This document shows, piece by piece, positions 41,996-52,729 of a stretch of 64,000 bases of DNA. The translations under genes were made by a program, and so were the position numbers. The notes under the pieces were generated by a model. It saw only the letters and a list, made by a program, of their open reading frames with translations. It did not search any database and was not told the DNA's origin. This DNA is from Ricordea florida. Taxonomy: Eukaryota; Cnidaria; Anthozoa; Corallimorpharia; Ricordeidae. Location: the NCBI GenBank assembly GCA_949710005.1, contig OX453275.1, positions 7,186,481-7,250,480 of the forward strand, in the 5' to 3' direction. Every line of letters begins with the position of its first letter. Position 1 is the first letter of the stretch.

Positions 41996-42850
41996 GCATA
42001 CTAAGTATTAGTTTATGTGCTGAAAAAGTGTTACCTCAGTGCCTTGCAAAATTGCCCTTAGGGCCTGTTCACATGGAGGTGGGGGACCCCGGGTAGGTGA
42101 GGTACCTCACCTCGGTGAGGTTACCAATCTTTCATACAATCACAAGGAGAAAAAGAACATTTAAGCAGACTTAAACTGAAATTAATCTTGGCTTAAACTT
42201 ATGTTTACTACATTTAATTAGAGGTTTAAGAACTTAAAAATATGTTTAATTTCACCTTAAACCCGCCTTAAACACCCTTAAGGCTAAAGCTTAATGTATG
42301 TTTAAGTGAGCATTAAATACAACCAAAATATCTTCTGACGTTTACGTTATGTTTAATTAGAAACTTAAACACATTCTAAATGTGTGTAAAAGTCATGTTT
42401 TAGGGTAATTAAATGATCATAATTATATTTAATTTTAGAGGGTTCAACTATATCTTTTTGGCCATATTCATTTCATAAGCATGTTTTAAGTCACCCACCA
42501 AATGTATTCCTTCATAAACAGTGGTGTTTTTTACTTGGTCGTTACATGTACAGTGTATATTTCATTTGCTGTTGTCTTAGTTGTTGTTGCTTTGCAGCAA
42601 ACCCACCCAACACTTGCAGTACACTTGTTTGATTATATTAAAAATACCTTTTATTAAGAAAAACATTTTTTTTATTCAATTAAGTAAGACCTACATGTCA
42701 TAAATCTTTACATATGAAAAATGTTTCACAATGTTGTGACTAAAAATATCTAAAAGTACACTGCTTTTTTGGTAGCATTTTTTACAGTAGAGCCAATTGT
42801 CTGCTGTGTGAAAAAAAGGTCTCATTTAAAGTAGCATGAGATCCATTGGC

Positions 42851-43551
42851 CTAAGAATAAACAGTATCAATCTGTCTAACAGCCCAAGCTGGACCTTCAG
42901 GTGCTGGTCTTGTTGACACACCATGCACCTCTCTGGCCTTGGACATGGCTCTAGCATGCAATGACAGGCTGTCATGGTATGCGCGATCCAACTTTTGTTT
43001 CAAGTTTTTTAGGCTTGACCTTTCCCATGGCAACCTTTTTTTATGGTATCTTGCAAGTTTTCTCTGCTTTTCTCCTGTAATGGGGTCCTCTATCTCATCA
43101 TAATCTGACTCCTCACTGCTCATGTAGTCAATAAACAGGACCTCACTAGCACACTGCCGTTGTGTTGCTGTCATGCTTGATTGAACCAACTCAAATGCAC
43201 GATTCCGTCTTTCCAGTTTCTAACAGAGAATGATATTAAATCAATTGAGAATAAATAAAGGAAGCTGCAAGTTAAGTCATAAGAAGAAGTACAAGAGGAA
43301 ATGATGATTGCTACATTGAAAAAAACAATAATTGCTCAAAGCAAAGAAAAAAAAGCCTGATTCACTCTAGGTGCTTAATCCAAGGTTCAATTAATACTCC
43401 TTCAATTGTATGAGTTTGTGATTCATTTTTACCCAACCCCCTGACTCTAAAAGTTATAAGGAGCTTTTTGATAAGATAGAAAATTTATGGCAATGCAGCT
43501 GACATTAATATCATATCATCATTAACCCTTTCACTCCCAAGGGGTCTCCAT

Positions 43552-43596
<45 letters not shown>

Positions 43597-43665
43597 AGTC
43601 ACTCTTGGGAGTGAAAGGGTTAAGGGAGATAGTTTTTAACCCTTTCACTCCCAAGGGGTCTCCAT

Positions 43666-43710
<45 letters not shown>

Positions 43711-46700
43711 AGTCACTCTTGGGAGTGAAAGGGTTAAGCATCATATCATAAACATCATTACAATTATCAACACTTTAATACTGAATTAACCTACAAAATT
43801 CTCCAAACCAACAAATGTGTAAATATACCAAGGATAATTATTTACTTGTCAAACATTGAGAGTCCAAGGGTAAGAATAACCTGTTTGCTATATTGCATAT
43901 TTTTTTGTGATAATTTCTGAAAGCAGGGTTGAAAATTTAAATAATAAGAACTTTAAGAAGTCCGAATTCTCCAACTTTTCTTAATCTTTATAATATAAAA
44001 GCTAGTCAAAAAAATTCATATCTACGGTACCATAAGCGTCTAAATATCAAAACATAAATCCAAATATTAGAATTTTATCTGTGTGCCAGTTGTATCATCT
44101 TTGTTAATTTTTCCTGTAATACACATTTAAATTTGATCGGGGGCATGTGATCAACAATCGACCAATCACAGTGCTCATTTTGTTGAGTGAAAGTCTAGGT
44201 ATATAACGATTAGTTTTGTTTTCCTCTGGGTCCTAAAGTTTCCCTCGACTTCATCTCAGGAAACATCAGGACTCTCATGAAACTTTCCCTCAGAACCATA
44301 CATTACGTGCACACTGTTATAAGCATGGAAACAGGCAGGACATTTGAACATCCCAGTAGGATCAAAATGCAAATTGTTCAGACAAAGGAACTATCAGCCC
44401 TCAGCTCAATAGATACATTTTTATGGTTAAAACAATTTGACACACAAATTATAATTACTACAAAATGCAATAATCAATTAAATGAATATATTTCTAGACT
44501 CACAGTTAACAGCCGTCTGTTCTTTTTGCATTTTTCTTTGTGTTCTTTATTTTTGCCTGTCCTGATCCTCAAGTCCCTTTCCCGTATTGTAGTGAAATAG
44601 CGACAAAACTGGGCTGTTGAAAAATTATCAATTAACAATTATATCAAATAAATCGTGCTCCCTAGGATTTATATAAAATGGAATCCTACAGTTTTAAAAC
44701 ACTTTGGGTTTTGATTCAACAAAGACATTTGCACCACACAATATTATCTCTCAATAAGCTTTGAACAGAATAAAATAATGTACAAACCTTCCATTTGTAA
44801 TTCAGTCCAAGGACAGTTTTCGCCACCATGTTCTTTCCTCAAAATTTCTTTAATTTGGGTAAAAACAATCTGGTTTCCCTCAGACGATGGACTTAAAAGA
44901 AAAAACAGCATATTTAAAATTATTTAACAAAACTTAAGGTCATGCAATACAATCATCACAGACTGTGCTTTAAGTGGAGCACATAACATTAACTCTCTGG
45001 AATATAGGTTCCCATGGAAATTTCCATAAGCAGCCGGTTCTACAAATGCCTACCCAACAAAAACTCAAAACAACCTATACGCTTGTGCATGGACAAATTC
45101 TAATAAACCTATAGTGGACACCACCAGCTAGGACCACTAATTTAAGTAGCCAGCTCCAGCATCAGCATGTTTCTCATTTGCTGTAGTAGTAGAGCTCCCA
45201 GACCAGTTATAAGTACTAGTGTTGTTTAGACAATTTATCGCTGAATACCGAGCACCTTAAAATACATGCCCACCACCGCACTCTTGAGTCAAATTATTTG
45301 GAAATAAGGAAATGTCCTCAGTGTTTATATCTACAACCAAGAATGTAACCAGAAAAAAATGAGGCAATGTAAATTGGTTAAATTCTATTTCTAAATAATT
45401 GGGGTGTTTATGATGACAGCAATGGGATCAGTATTATTTTACAAACATTCTGTGTTTTATATAGCCCCAGAAGTCATCAAGATCCCAATTTCCACTAAAT
45501 TTAAAACAATAGCATGTTAAATGTTGTACAGGAAATAAGGAAAAAATGACAAAGGAAAGTGCCTTGGTTCATCTCTAAATTACTGATCATGGCTCTGATA
45601 ATGTAAAAGGAAATTGAATACATACTCCTCATCAACAATGAAGCCCTTTAACATCTTCTTTTCCACCAACTTCTTGTAAATAAATCGAAACCGTTTCTGC
45701 AAGAGCGTGATAATACAAAATCAGTGCAAGAATTAATGAAGTTTTTGAGGTTACAGGTCGGAACAACTGCTCCTCACGATGCTAATTACATATTGTCGCG
45801 CATAAGGAAGATAATGCAACCACTTTCCTGTATTACTAGACTGCTTCTCAGATATCGAATCAAACACTGTAAAAAGGGCAAGAATTCCCTATTAAACCCC
45901 ATACTTCATTATTCCTGGTGTAGTCGCGCGGAATGATTTCCGCACAGGTCCCTACTCATTATGCATGCGGAAGCTGTCTTGTCTGGTGTAATTCACGTGC
46001 AAATATTTCTTGTGTTCGAAGAACGAAATAGTATAGTTACAGAATGCATAATGAAGTAGGGACCTGTGCGGAAATCTTACCGCAAAGCCCTCTCTAAACA
46101 AGTGCAATGAGTACGGGGCATAATTATATTAAGAAATGAACTTGAGTTTTTGTGGTTTTTGAGGAGATTAAAATCTTTGATTAAAAGATCTTTACTGAAG
46201 CTAAGATTGAAAAGATTTTCAACAAAACTGAAAAGATCGCCGTCTCATGGCCCTCATACACGCACAGCTGTGGCTTGAGTACACGATGCAAATTGAAAAC
46301 CAGTCACTTCGTCCCCACACTAAAGTTAACTCACCACCACGTTCGAGCTTCATGCGCCCACACACGAAGTAATAGGTATACTAACTAATAATAATAGGTA
46401 CTCGTCTTTTTACTTCGAATTCATCTAGCATACAATGTTTTGCTTCAACAAAAAGAAGTAAATGAAATGGCGTCAGACTCCAGAATACCCGTCCACTTAT
46501 TTACATACTGATGAATAACAAAAGAGTCCATTGTGATATACCTCGTTCTTCAAAAGCCCCCGACACATGTAAATGAGTGGACGGGTATTCTGAAGTTGCT
46601 CCACGAAAACAAAAAGATCTACTCACCCTTAGTTCATTTGGAATTTCAACTGTAGAACTCCGCCGTGAATTTCTCAAACCACGTCGGTTGCCCTGCTTCT

Positions 46701-46860
46701 CCTTCTTTTGTAATTCGTCTCTTAGTCTTTCGTTCTCCTGTCGCAGGCTTGCATTGGCATCCTGGAGTCTCTTTTGACTGTCGCAAATCGCATCCATTTT
46801 ACCGCTCATCCTTTCAATCAGAAGAAGCTGTCGTTCCTGTTGAGCACCTAGTGCAGTCAT
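42851..46860 (-). CDS. Coiled-coil protein gene, C14orf93-like, incomplete model
   Basis: Minus-strand exon 1 (46627-46860) encodes MTALGAQQERQLLLIERMSG and a heptad-rich segment (RLQDANASLRQENERLRDEL), donor AGG|GTGAGT, phase 0. Exon at 45622-45696: KRFRFIYKKLVEKKMLKGFI. Exon at 44788-44891: SEGNQIVFTQIKEILRKEHG, CPWTELQ. Last exon 42851-43219: VLFIDYMSSEESDYDEIEDP, RLPWERSSLKNLKQKLDRAY, ending VYS and TAG. Phases do not close between exons 2-3 and 3-4, so one or two exons are missing. The last exon resembles predicted C14orf93-like proteins of cnidarians (from memory). Acidic and basic blocks suggest a nuclear protein. It may be cargo of the TIR element around it. Confidence 0.55.
43526..43619. 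mobile_element. 94-bp MITE with TTAA duplication, copy 1
   Basis: CCCTTTCACTCCCAA and TTGGGAGTGAAAGGG ends, flanked by TTAA at 43522-43525 and 43620-43623 (Kolobok/piggyBac-type target). Identical to the copy at 43640-43733. Confidence 0.85.
43640..43733. mobile_element. 94-bp MITE with TTAA duplication, copy 2
   Basis: Same sequence and orientation as copy 1 with no difference, flanked by TTAA (43636-43639, 43734-43737). The 12-bp spacer gggagatagttt, between the two TTAAs, matches in reverse complement the sequence beside the related remnant at 34215. Confidence 0.85.
44100..44330. mobile_element. MITE-like segment with CCAATCACAG flank
   Basis: gaccaatcacagtgctca followed by aaagtttccctcgacttcat / catgaaactttccctcagaa repeats recalls the flanks of the palindromic elements elsewhere. 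Borders are unclear. Confidence 0.35.
45935..46083. mobile_element. MITE, copy 2 of family with TIR GGTAAGATTTCCGCACAGG
   Basis: gatttccgcacaggtcccta at the left and tagggacctgtgcggaaatc at the right, with the cattatgcatgc / gcataatgaag inner arms seen also at 8745-8905. It lies in an intron of the coiled-coil gene. Confidence 0.8.
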
Positions 46861-47142
46861 CGTTACCGGAAAAGTGAAGTGTAACTAACTGTAAAACACG
46901 AGCGAGCACACGGCAAGGAACGAAGCTGGAATGCGAACTTCTAAATGACGCTAACTACATGAAACATACATCCCGCGACCGACACTCTCACTTTCTGATT
47001 GGCTTACTATCGAAAACCAACCAATTGCAATGAAGCAGAAAAACCAAATGCAAATTGCTTGGGATAACAATAGGGCCATTCATGGCTCGTGACGCAAATC
47101 AATCATTACCGATTGCGGTTTCCGTCTTTGATAATCAACAAA
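46861..47142. promoter_or_regulatory. Candidate bidirectional promoter
   Basis: A 282-bp gap separates divergent start codons at 46860 (minus) and 47143 (plus). It holds two CCAAT boxes (ATTGG at 46998-47002, CCAAT at 47021-47025) and an octamer ATGCAAAT at 47048-47055. No TATA box is obvious. Confidence 0.4.
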
Positions 47143-47337
47143 ATGGCCGAAGATTATCCTGAAACAAGTTTCGTCGAAAACACTCCAAGCCCTTTCTTCT
47201 GTGATAAGTGTGAAACTTGCGGAAAGTCCTTCGCACATTCATCTTCGTATCGCCGTCACACAAAAACGAAATGTTCATCTCAATCGCTAAAGTGCACAGA
47301 ATCCACAGCCTCTTTACTGCAGCTTATCTTTCTCTAG
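47143..47337 (+). CDS. Short zinc-finger protein frame
   Basis: MAEDYPETSFVENTPSPFFC leads to CETCGKSFAHSSSYRRHTKTKC, spacing C-x2-C-x12-H-x4-C, a C2H2-type finger with a terminal Cys. The frame stops at 64 residues, with a donor-like AG|GTAATG directly after the stop. It may be a first exon with an alternative end. It is head-to-head with the coiled-coil gene, and both lie inside the candidate transposon. Confidence 0.45.
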   Translation: MAEDYPETSFVENTPSPFFCDKCETCGKSFAHSSSYRRHTKTKCSSQSLKCTESTASLLQLIFL

Positions 47338-48423
47338 GTAATGCCAAACTTATGGCAGTTTGCCCTATACCTCGTCGTGCTGGCATTTTACAGATTTAGA
47401 TTAAATCATTGATAGGGTTCTTAGCTAAGAAGAGACTGTATCATTGAAGCAAACGTTCTCCTTATTTCTCTTTTTTTCTCTGAAAAAATAATTTTTATTA
47501 TGATATGACTGGACAGTATTTGAGTTCTGAAGGCACCAGTATTTTCTTAACAGTACTGTGGCACTACGGATTGCATACAAACTTAGGTTTAACCAGCTGA
47601 AATAAATTGGTACATAGGAAAGTGCATATACAAATGACTACTTTTGATTGACAGTTCACACCACTTTTGCAAATTGTCATATGCTACTTGTTAGATCAGG
47701 TGTTAATGTTGATGCAAATGTTGTGTAAGTGTAAAAATATCGTTCTGTTCCATCTTACATTGTCTTTCGATTTGGAGATTGACACATTTGTACATTGTGG
47801 TTACTTGACAACATATATACACTGTATCAAAATTTTGATGCATAAGCTAATAAGGGTACATGACTGTGGACATGGAAACTACATATACGGATAAAATTAA
47901 AGTTTCTTAATACACTTGTCTTAGTGTGATTAGTGAAATATGGTCATTTTTCTTCTTGATGATATTTTTTTAAAATTATATTACTTTTTTATTGAACTGA
48001 GTTCAAAATGTCAAGACATTTTTACGTTGCTTTCATGTTTTGGTGTTCTGATTCTGTTATGGAGAAAAGAGACAATTTGAAGATACTTGAGCAATGAAGT
48101 GCACAGTGATGTTACACACTGGACAATTATAATTCTTACTATTCCTGTTATATATCAATAAATAGTCATTTATGTGAACCAAAACACAACCATTAATTTA
48201 GAGAATGTTTAATCTCCATTTAAGGAACTTAAATGGCTTCAGGTGTATAATGTATGTTTCAGGGGCACTTAAACCCCACTATGACAATAGCATTGATTTA
48301 AGTGATGTTTTAAACAATTAAACTAGACTTAAATGTAGACCCAAGTTCTAGGGTTGTTTAATGCAACTTAAATGTGATTAAAATGTGGCTTTTGGTCTAG
48401 TGAATCTCTCTTTTTTTCTTGAT

Positions 48424-48894
48424 TGCGTTCACATGCGAGGTGGGGTACCCCAGCTAGGCGGGTAACCCGGCTAGCCAGGCCGGGTAACCCGCCTAGATGG
48501 GGTGAGTTTTCTCCATGTGAAAGCTCGAGAGTGGGGTAACCCGCCTAGCCGGGGTAATAAAATCCAAATTGCGCAAAGCCCGCCAAAAAAACATGGCTGC
48601 CAACCACTACCAGCGTGGCGAGTTCTTTCGACGACATAAACTCAAACAACTCGAAAACCCTGAACTTGACAGTGCCCGCGACAATTTGGAAACCGATAGC
48701 GGAAAATTGCGTTTCCCACTGTTTTGTCCCCATCTTTGTTTATGTGCGTACTTTGTCACTGCACGATAGCATTTTAAACCTCACCCCACCTCGCCGGGTT
48801 GCATGTGAAGACAAGTTTTCTTCACCACGGGTACGTGGGGTACCTCACCAACCCGGGGTCCCCCACCTCCATGTGAACAGTCCCTAAATTCGGT
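48424..48894. mobile_element. Right end region: 471-bp TIR block with GTTCACATG ends
   Basis: GTTCACATGcgaGGTGGGGTACCCC at 48428 and, inverted, GTTCACATGgaGGTGGGGGACCCC at the right. Several ggcgggtaacccg palindromes follow the inner copy. It may be a self-standing MITE or the complex right terminus of the 6.8-kb element. Confidence 0.5.
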
Positions 48895-49017
48895 ACTATC
48901 CCCGCTACAGACTTGAGGGTGATACCATTTTAATAATTCTTTCGATTCGAAGGGAACATTACGTACCCGATGAATACCCAGCTAGAATACCTTCTGTGAC
49001 GCAGCTTGAGCTCTGAT

Positions 49018-49306
49018 GATATATACCTCTTATTAATCGAGTTCGAGGTCCGTACTGTAAAATACGGATCCTCGTTTTTTCCCGTCGATTTATGGCCCGC
49101 GCGCTTCGCGCTTGGGCCATAAATCGACGGGAAAAAACGAGGATCCGTATTTTACAGTACGGACCGAGAAAACGAGGTTAATAAGATATTTATTATATCT
49201 CTGGAGTCATTTTGGCGACCAAAACAAACTTAAGCGGGCCGTACAGTGAAGTACGGCCCGCTAAATTGACCAATCACAGCGCGCGTACTAACTGAGAGAT
49301 ATAATA
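49018..49306 (-). mobile_element. Palindromic MITE, copy B (CGATTTATGGCCC family)
   Basis: The hairpin core cccgtcgatttatggcccgc / gggccataaatcgacgggaa with tactgtaaaatacggatcct outward, then gtcattttggcgaccaaaac and a gaccaatcacagcgcgcgta end. It is the reverse-oriented counterpart of 30112-30378, better preserved. Confidence 0.85.
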
Positions 49307-51480
49307 AAGTACCTGAAAAGTCCTGATGAAGATGTCAGGGATGTCATACTGCCCCTCAATGTCCCAAAGTCTCTCTCTAATAATGCAGTCGAAAGCCTTC
49401 GAAAAGTCAACGAAGTTAATGTACACTGGTGCTTGCCATTCCTGGCACTGCTCAAGGATGTTCTGAAGAGAAAAGATTTGCTCAGAGGTTTCAATTCCAG
49501 ATCGAATTCCTGCCTGCTCCGCCTAATCATCTCGTCATGCCGCTCTTCAATCTGTCAATGGGGAGCCTGCATAGGATTTTGCTTGGTACGGAGAGTAGGG
49601 ATACACCGCGATAGATATCAAATTGAGTGAGGTCACCCGTCTTCGGCACTTTCACTACGAGTGACTTCTTCTAGTCCTCTGGTTCACATTGTTCTTTCTA
49701 GATAGTGTTACTAAGTAACTAGAGTTCTTTCACTGCATGCTTCTCGGAGCACTTGAGAAACTCGACACTGATGCCATCAATCAATGGACTCTTGCAATTC
49801 TTCAGACAGTGGATCGCTCTCTTAATTTCAGCAACTGAGATGTCGCCAGTGTCGATGCTTGTGATAACCCCAGGTGCTTGATCTATCACTGGCAGGAGTA
49901 TGTCAGGTCGTTGCACATTCAAAACTTCCTCAAAGTGTTCCCTCCATCGTTCTAAGACTTCGTTTTCATTTACAAATCGCTTGCCCCCTTTATCTTTGGG
50001 GTAGTCATATTCCTTCCTTGTCCAGCTATCATTCTAGTGAGCTGGTACAGGTCACCACTGCAGTTGTTTCTGGCTGCTGTCTCAGCTTTCTCTGCTAGGT
50101 CGTTCAGCCATCTCCGCTGGTCTGCTCAGGCGCTGGCTTTCACCTCCTTGTCTTTCACTGCATATGCAGCAGCGGCTATCTCCTTCATGCGGGCAGGCCG
50201 TGTACATCCTATCGTTGCCTTTAACCCTCGTTCTCTTCAATCTTCTTGTAGGTCTTTCCACTGATGCAGTGACTCTTCACTCTCCTACGTCTCTCCCAGC
50301 ACCTTCTTGGCACTCTCGTTGTAGACCTCTCGTTGTCCCCACATCTCTTCGATATCATCTACGTCATCCGTCCCTAACGCCTGGAATCGATTGCTCACTT
50401 CCAGCCGAAAAACCTCTTCTTGAAGCTCGAAGCTTCTTGATATCAAAGATGGTCCTCCCCTTCCTCTTCCTCTTTGTGCTGCATAGCTTCAGTCTAACCT
50501 TTCCCATCACCATGCGATAGTCCGAGTTGGCATCAGCCCCCCCCCCCCCCACATTGCTCGGGTGTCAATCAGCGAACCTCTGTATCTACCATTGATGATG
50601 ATATGGTCGATTTGATTCCGATCTTTTGCATTCGGGGAGGTCCACGTAATCTTATGAGTGTCTATGCATTAGTAGAGAGCCTCCAATCACCAAGTCGTTG
50701 TTGCCACAGAACGTCGCTAGCCTCTCTCCATTCTCGTTCATTCTTCCAAGTCCATGTCTTCCAATTGTAGTAACATGAAGTACCTACTGACCGCGGACCA
50801 GAGTAGTGGGGTCAGAGCATGAGAGTTGTAGGAATCGATCGTACGCGATATATATATTAAAGCATGTTGTGTTGCTTGTTGTCTTGCTGCCTTTCCGGAC
50901 TCAACACCAATCACCTTCTCCCATCCTTCATTGCCATCTCCAATTTTGGCATTCAGGTCCTCCATCACAATTAGATCATCATGTCTAGGTGTTGTTTCAA
51001 CATCCCGCTGCGATTGTTCATAAAATTCTTCATCAGATTCATCATCTGCGTCATTGGTGGGCGCGTACACTTGGATGACCGTGAGTTTTGCATAGCTTGA
51101 GTTGAAGCGTGCACTCGTGATCATGATTCTCTCGTTGACAGGGTTCCACCTCGGCAGCGTTTTTTTTTTTTACTTCCTCTTGTAGAATAAGTCCCACTCC
51201 CCTATGGTATTCCTCTTCTGCCCTAGATTACAAGATACTCTTTGCTTTCCTCAGTCCATCGTATTTCACTTATACCAAGTATGTCCAAATTGTAGTTCCT
51301 GAATTCCATCGTGGCATTAGCAGTCCTTCTTATCTGATAAAGTGTTCACACGTTCCAACACCAAGTCTCTGGGTAGCTTTGGGTGTCAGGAAGGAAGCCC
51401 CAGGCGACTTAATCAGGTTGCGGGGGTCCTTGCGGCTTTGCCCCACATCCGCCAGAATACCATGCGTCTCTCAAGCAAGG
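49307..51480 (-). mobile_element. Decayed APE-endonuclease/RT non-LTR retrotransposon
   Basis: The minus strand from 51480 shows an endonuclease (LGISEIRW-like, then LTVIQVYAPTNDADDESDEE, DLNAKIGDGNEGWEK, QIDHIIINGRYRGSLIDTRA), a linker (KLCSTKRKRKGRTIFDIKKL), and RT pieces (EIKRAIHCLKNCKSPLIDGI, FSKAFDCI). Many stops and frameshifts. It ends abruptly where the palindromic MITE begins, and no RT motif C follows. Confidence 0.8.
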
Positions 51481-51688
51481 CAAATTAATGTTTGTCTGAG
51501 TCTCGCGAGGGGTCCGAAAATGTGCAATCTAATTTTTTTTCTATCTTTATTTTCAGAGCTTTAGAGTGTAGTTATAAAATTGACCCCTGGTGTTCATCAA
51601 GACGTTTTTCTTTCCCGTTAATGTATGACTAAAAATGTAACCTTGGCAACACACACCACTGAGCTAGCTTATCACCATGCTACGTTGG

Positions 51689-51830
51689 CCCATAGGTATC
51701 ATGACAACTTTCTTTCCATCCATGAGAACTTTCTTTCTAGCTACCCATGACAACTTTCTTCCATCCATGACAATTTTCTTTCTACCCATGTCATGGGTAG
51801 AAAGAAAGTTGTCATGATACCTATGGGCCA
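51689..51830. repeat. Inverted repeat, 30-bp perfect arms
   Basis: ggcccataggtatcatgaca... and its exact inverse enclose three or four tandem ccatgacaactttctttc-like units. Confidence 0.7.
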
Positions 51831-51849
51831 CCGTACCATGCAGAGCCTT

Positions 51850-52110
51850 TACTAACCGAAAGCCTGGAACAAGCTAAGCCTGCATGTCTTTACACGGCGG
51901 ATTTGCATGAATTGTTGACAGGAAACCACTCTAGCTAGGCAAAAATAAAAGTATGAAAAATGGTAGGGTTGTGGGATGTGGCTTGAAATGACAACGTCAA
52001 AATATAATAAGGGTAAGTTGAAGCCACACATATGCGCACTGAGGCGACAGTGGTAGAAGGGATTAAACCCTGCTGCTACCAAAAAAAAGATGGAAAAATT
52101 GAGCTCAAAA
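51850..52110. other. No recognisable feature
   Basis: Unique-looking sequence upstream of the ribozyme-like motif. Confidence 0.4.
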
Positions 52111-52119
52111 GCCAGCAGC

Positions 52120-52160
52120 CATGGACAGCTGTTTTGGCCTTATTAGGCGTCATCAGCATG
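52120..52160 (-). ncRNA. Degenerate hammerhead ribozyme motif (Penelope-type)
   Basis: The minus strand reads CTGATGA, a CGCC-TAATAA-GGCC hairpin, then AAAAC and AGCTGTC. This is the hammerhead order CUGAUGA, stem II, GAAA, stem, GUC cleavage site, but with GAAA changed to AAAA and one stem II pair broken. Hammerheads of this compact kind occur in Penelope-like elements. Probably inactive. Confidence 0.45.
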
Positions 52161-52249
52161 GCACAGCTAGCAGATGAGCCATGTACACGGGAGTTTCTTC
52201 CATCGACTTGAGAATATGTTACCGTAAGATTTCATCTGCGTTATCTTCA

Positions 52250-52560
52250 AACCGTGGATTGTCAAAAAACCTCTGCGACTTTCAAGGTCTGTACTTATTC
52301 TACATCGACACATCGACCGATAGAGCTAGTAACAAGACCTTTTTGTAGTACTGACAGCGTATTGACGACTGCCCAACTCTTCCAGCCGGAAGTGCTTTAT
52401 CCCATCCTGGAAACGAGGTTGTTATGTTTGTCCAGTGCGTGCAGAAGGGTTTGGTTACCCATGTCACTCCCTTCCGGTTCAGCTACAAGCTGACACCAGT
52501 ATCAAATAACTTACTACTTACATTCGCTATTCAAGCTCGAGAAAAGTGTCGTTTCAGCTA
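52250..52560 (+). other. Open but unassigned segment upstream of the WEPL gene
   Basis: Two overlapping frames are open (QLFQPEVLYPILETRLLC in one, KGLVTHVTPFRFSYKLTPVS in another). Neither is convincing. It may be promoter or 5' flank of the gene starting at 52730. Confidence 0.25.
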
Positions 52561-52729
52561 AAGTCGAGAGACGTAGCTGTTTCGAACGATGTCCTGCCTT
52601 CTTTTACGTCGAATAACATTCGTTGTTTTTAGCTTGCGAATGACTTGGATAGCACATGGGCATAGTGCGTCAGTACACTCCAAAAATGTCAAAATCGGCG
52701 TATCGCTTTGTCTGTTTACGTGCAGTTCG

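Larger units (their letters stand above)
42061..48894. mobile_element. Candidate 6.8-kb gene-carrying TIR transposon
   Basis: The left end GGGCCTGTTCACATGGAGGT continues for 46 bp that recur inverted at 48849-48894 with about two mismatches. Inside both ends are zones crowded with CTTAAA/TTTAAG motifs (42150-42390 and 48195-48400). Between them lie two head-to-head genes: a minus-strand coiled-coil/C14orf93-like gene and a plus-strand zinc-finger frame. TTA precedes the left end and TAA follows the right, so no proper duplication is proved. A second, more diverged copy of the end sequence (gttcacatgcgaggtggggt) at 48428 makes a nested-insertion reading possible: one large element inside a 0.5-kb MITE. 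Confidence 0.45.

Noticed and set aside
45724..45936. 70-residue plus-strand frame
   Set aside because: No protein-like features and opposite to introns of the coiled-coil gene; likely chance.
42058..48897. TTA target duplication for the 6.8-kb element
   Set aside because: TTA before the left end but TAA after the right end; these are complements and part of the inverted repeat, not a direct duplication.
50037..50520. Plus-strand frames of 75-118 residues
   Set aside because: Antisense to the decayed endonuclease/RT element, whose motifs are clear on the minus strand.
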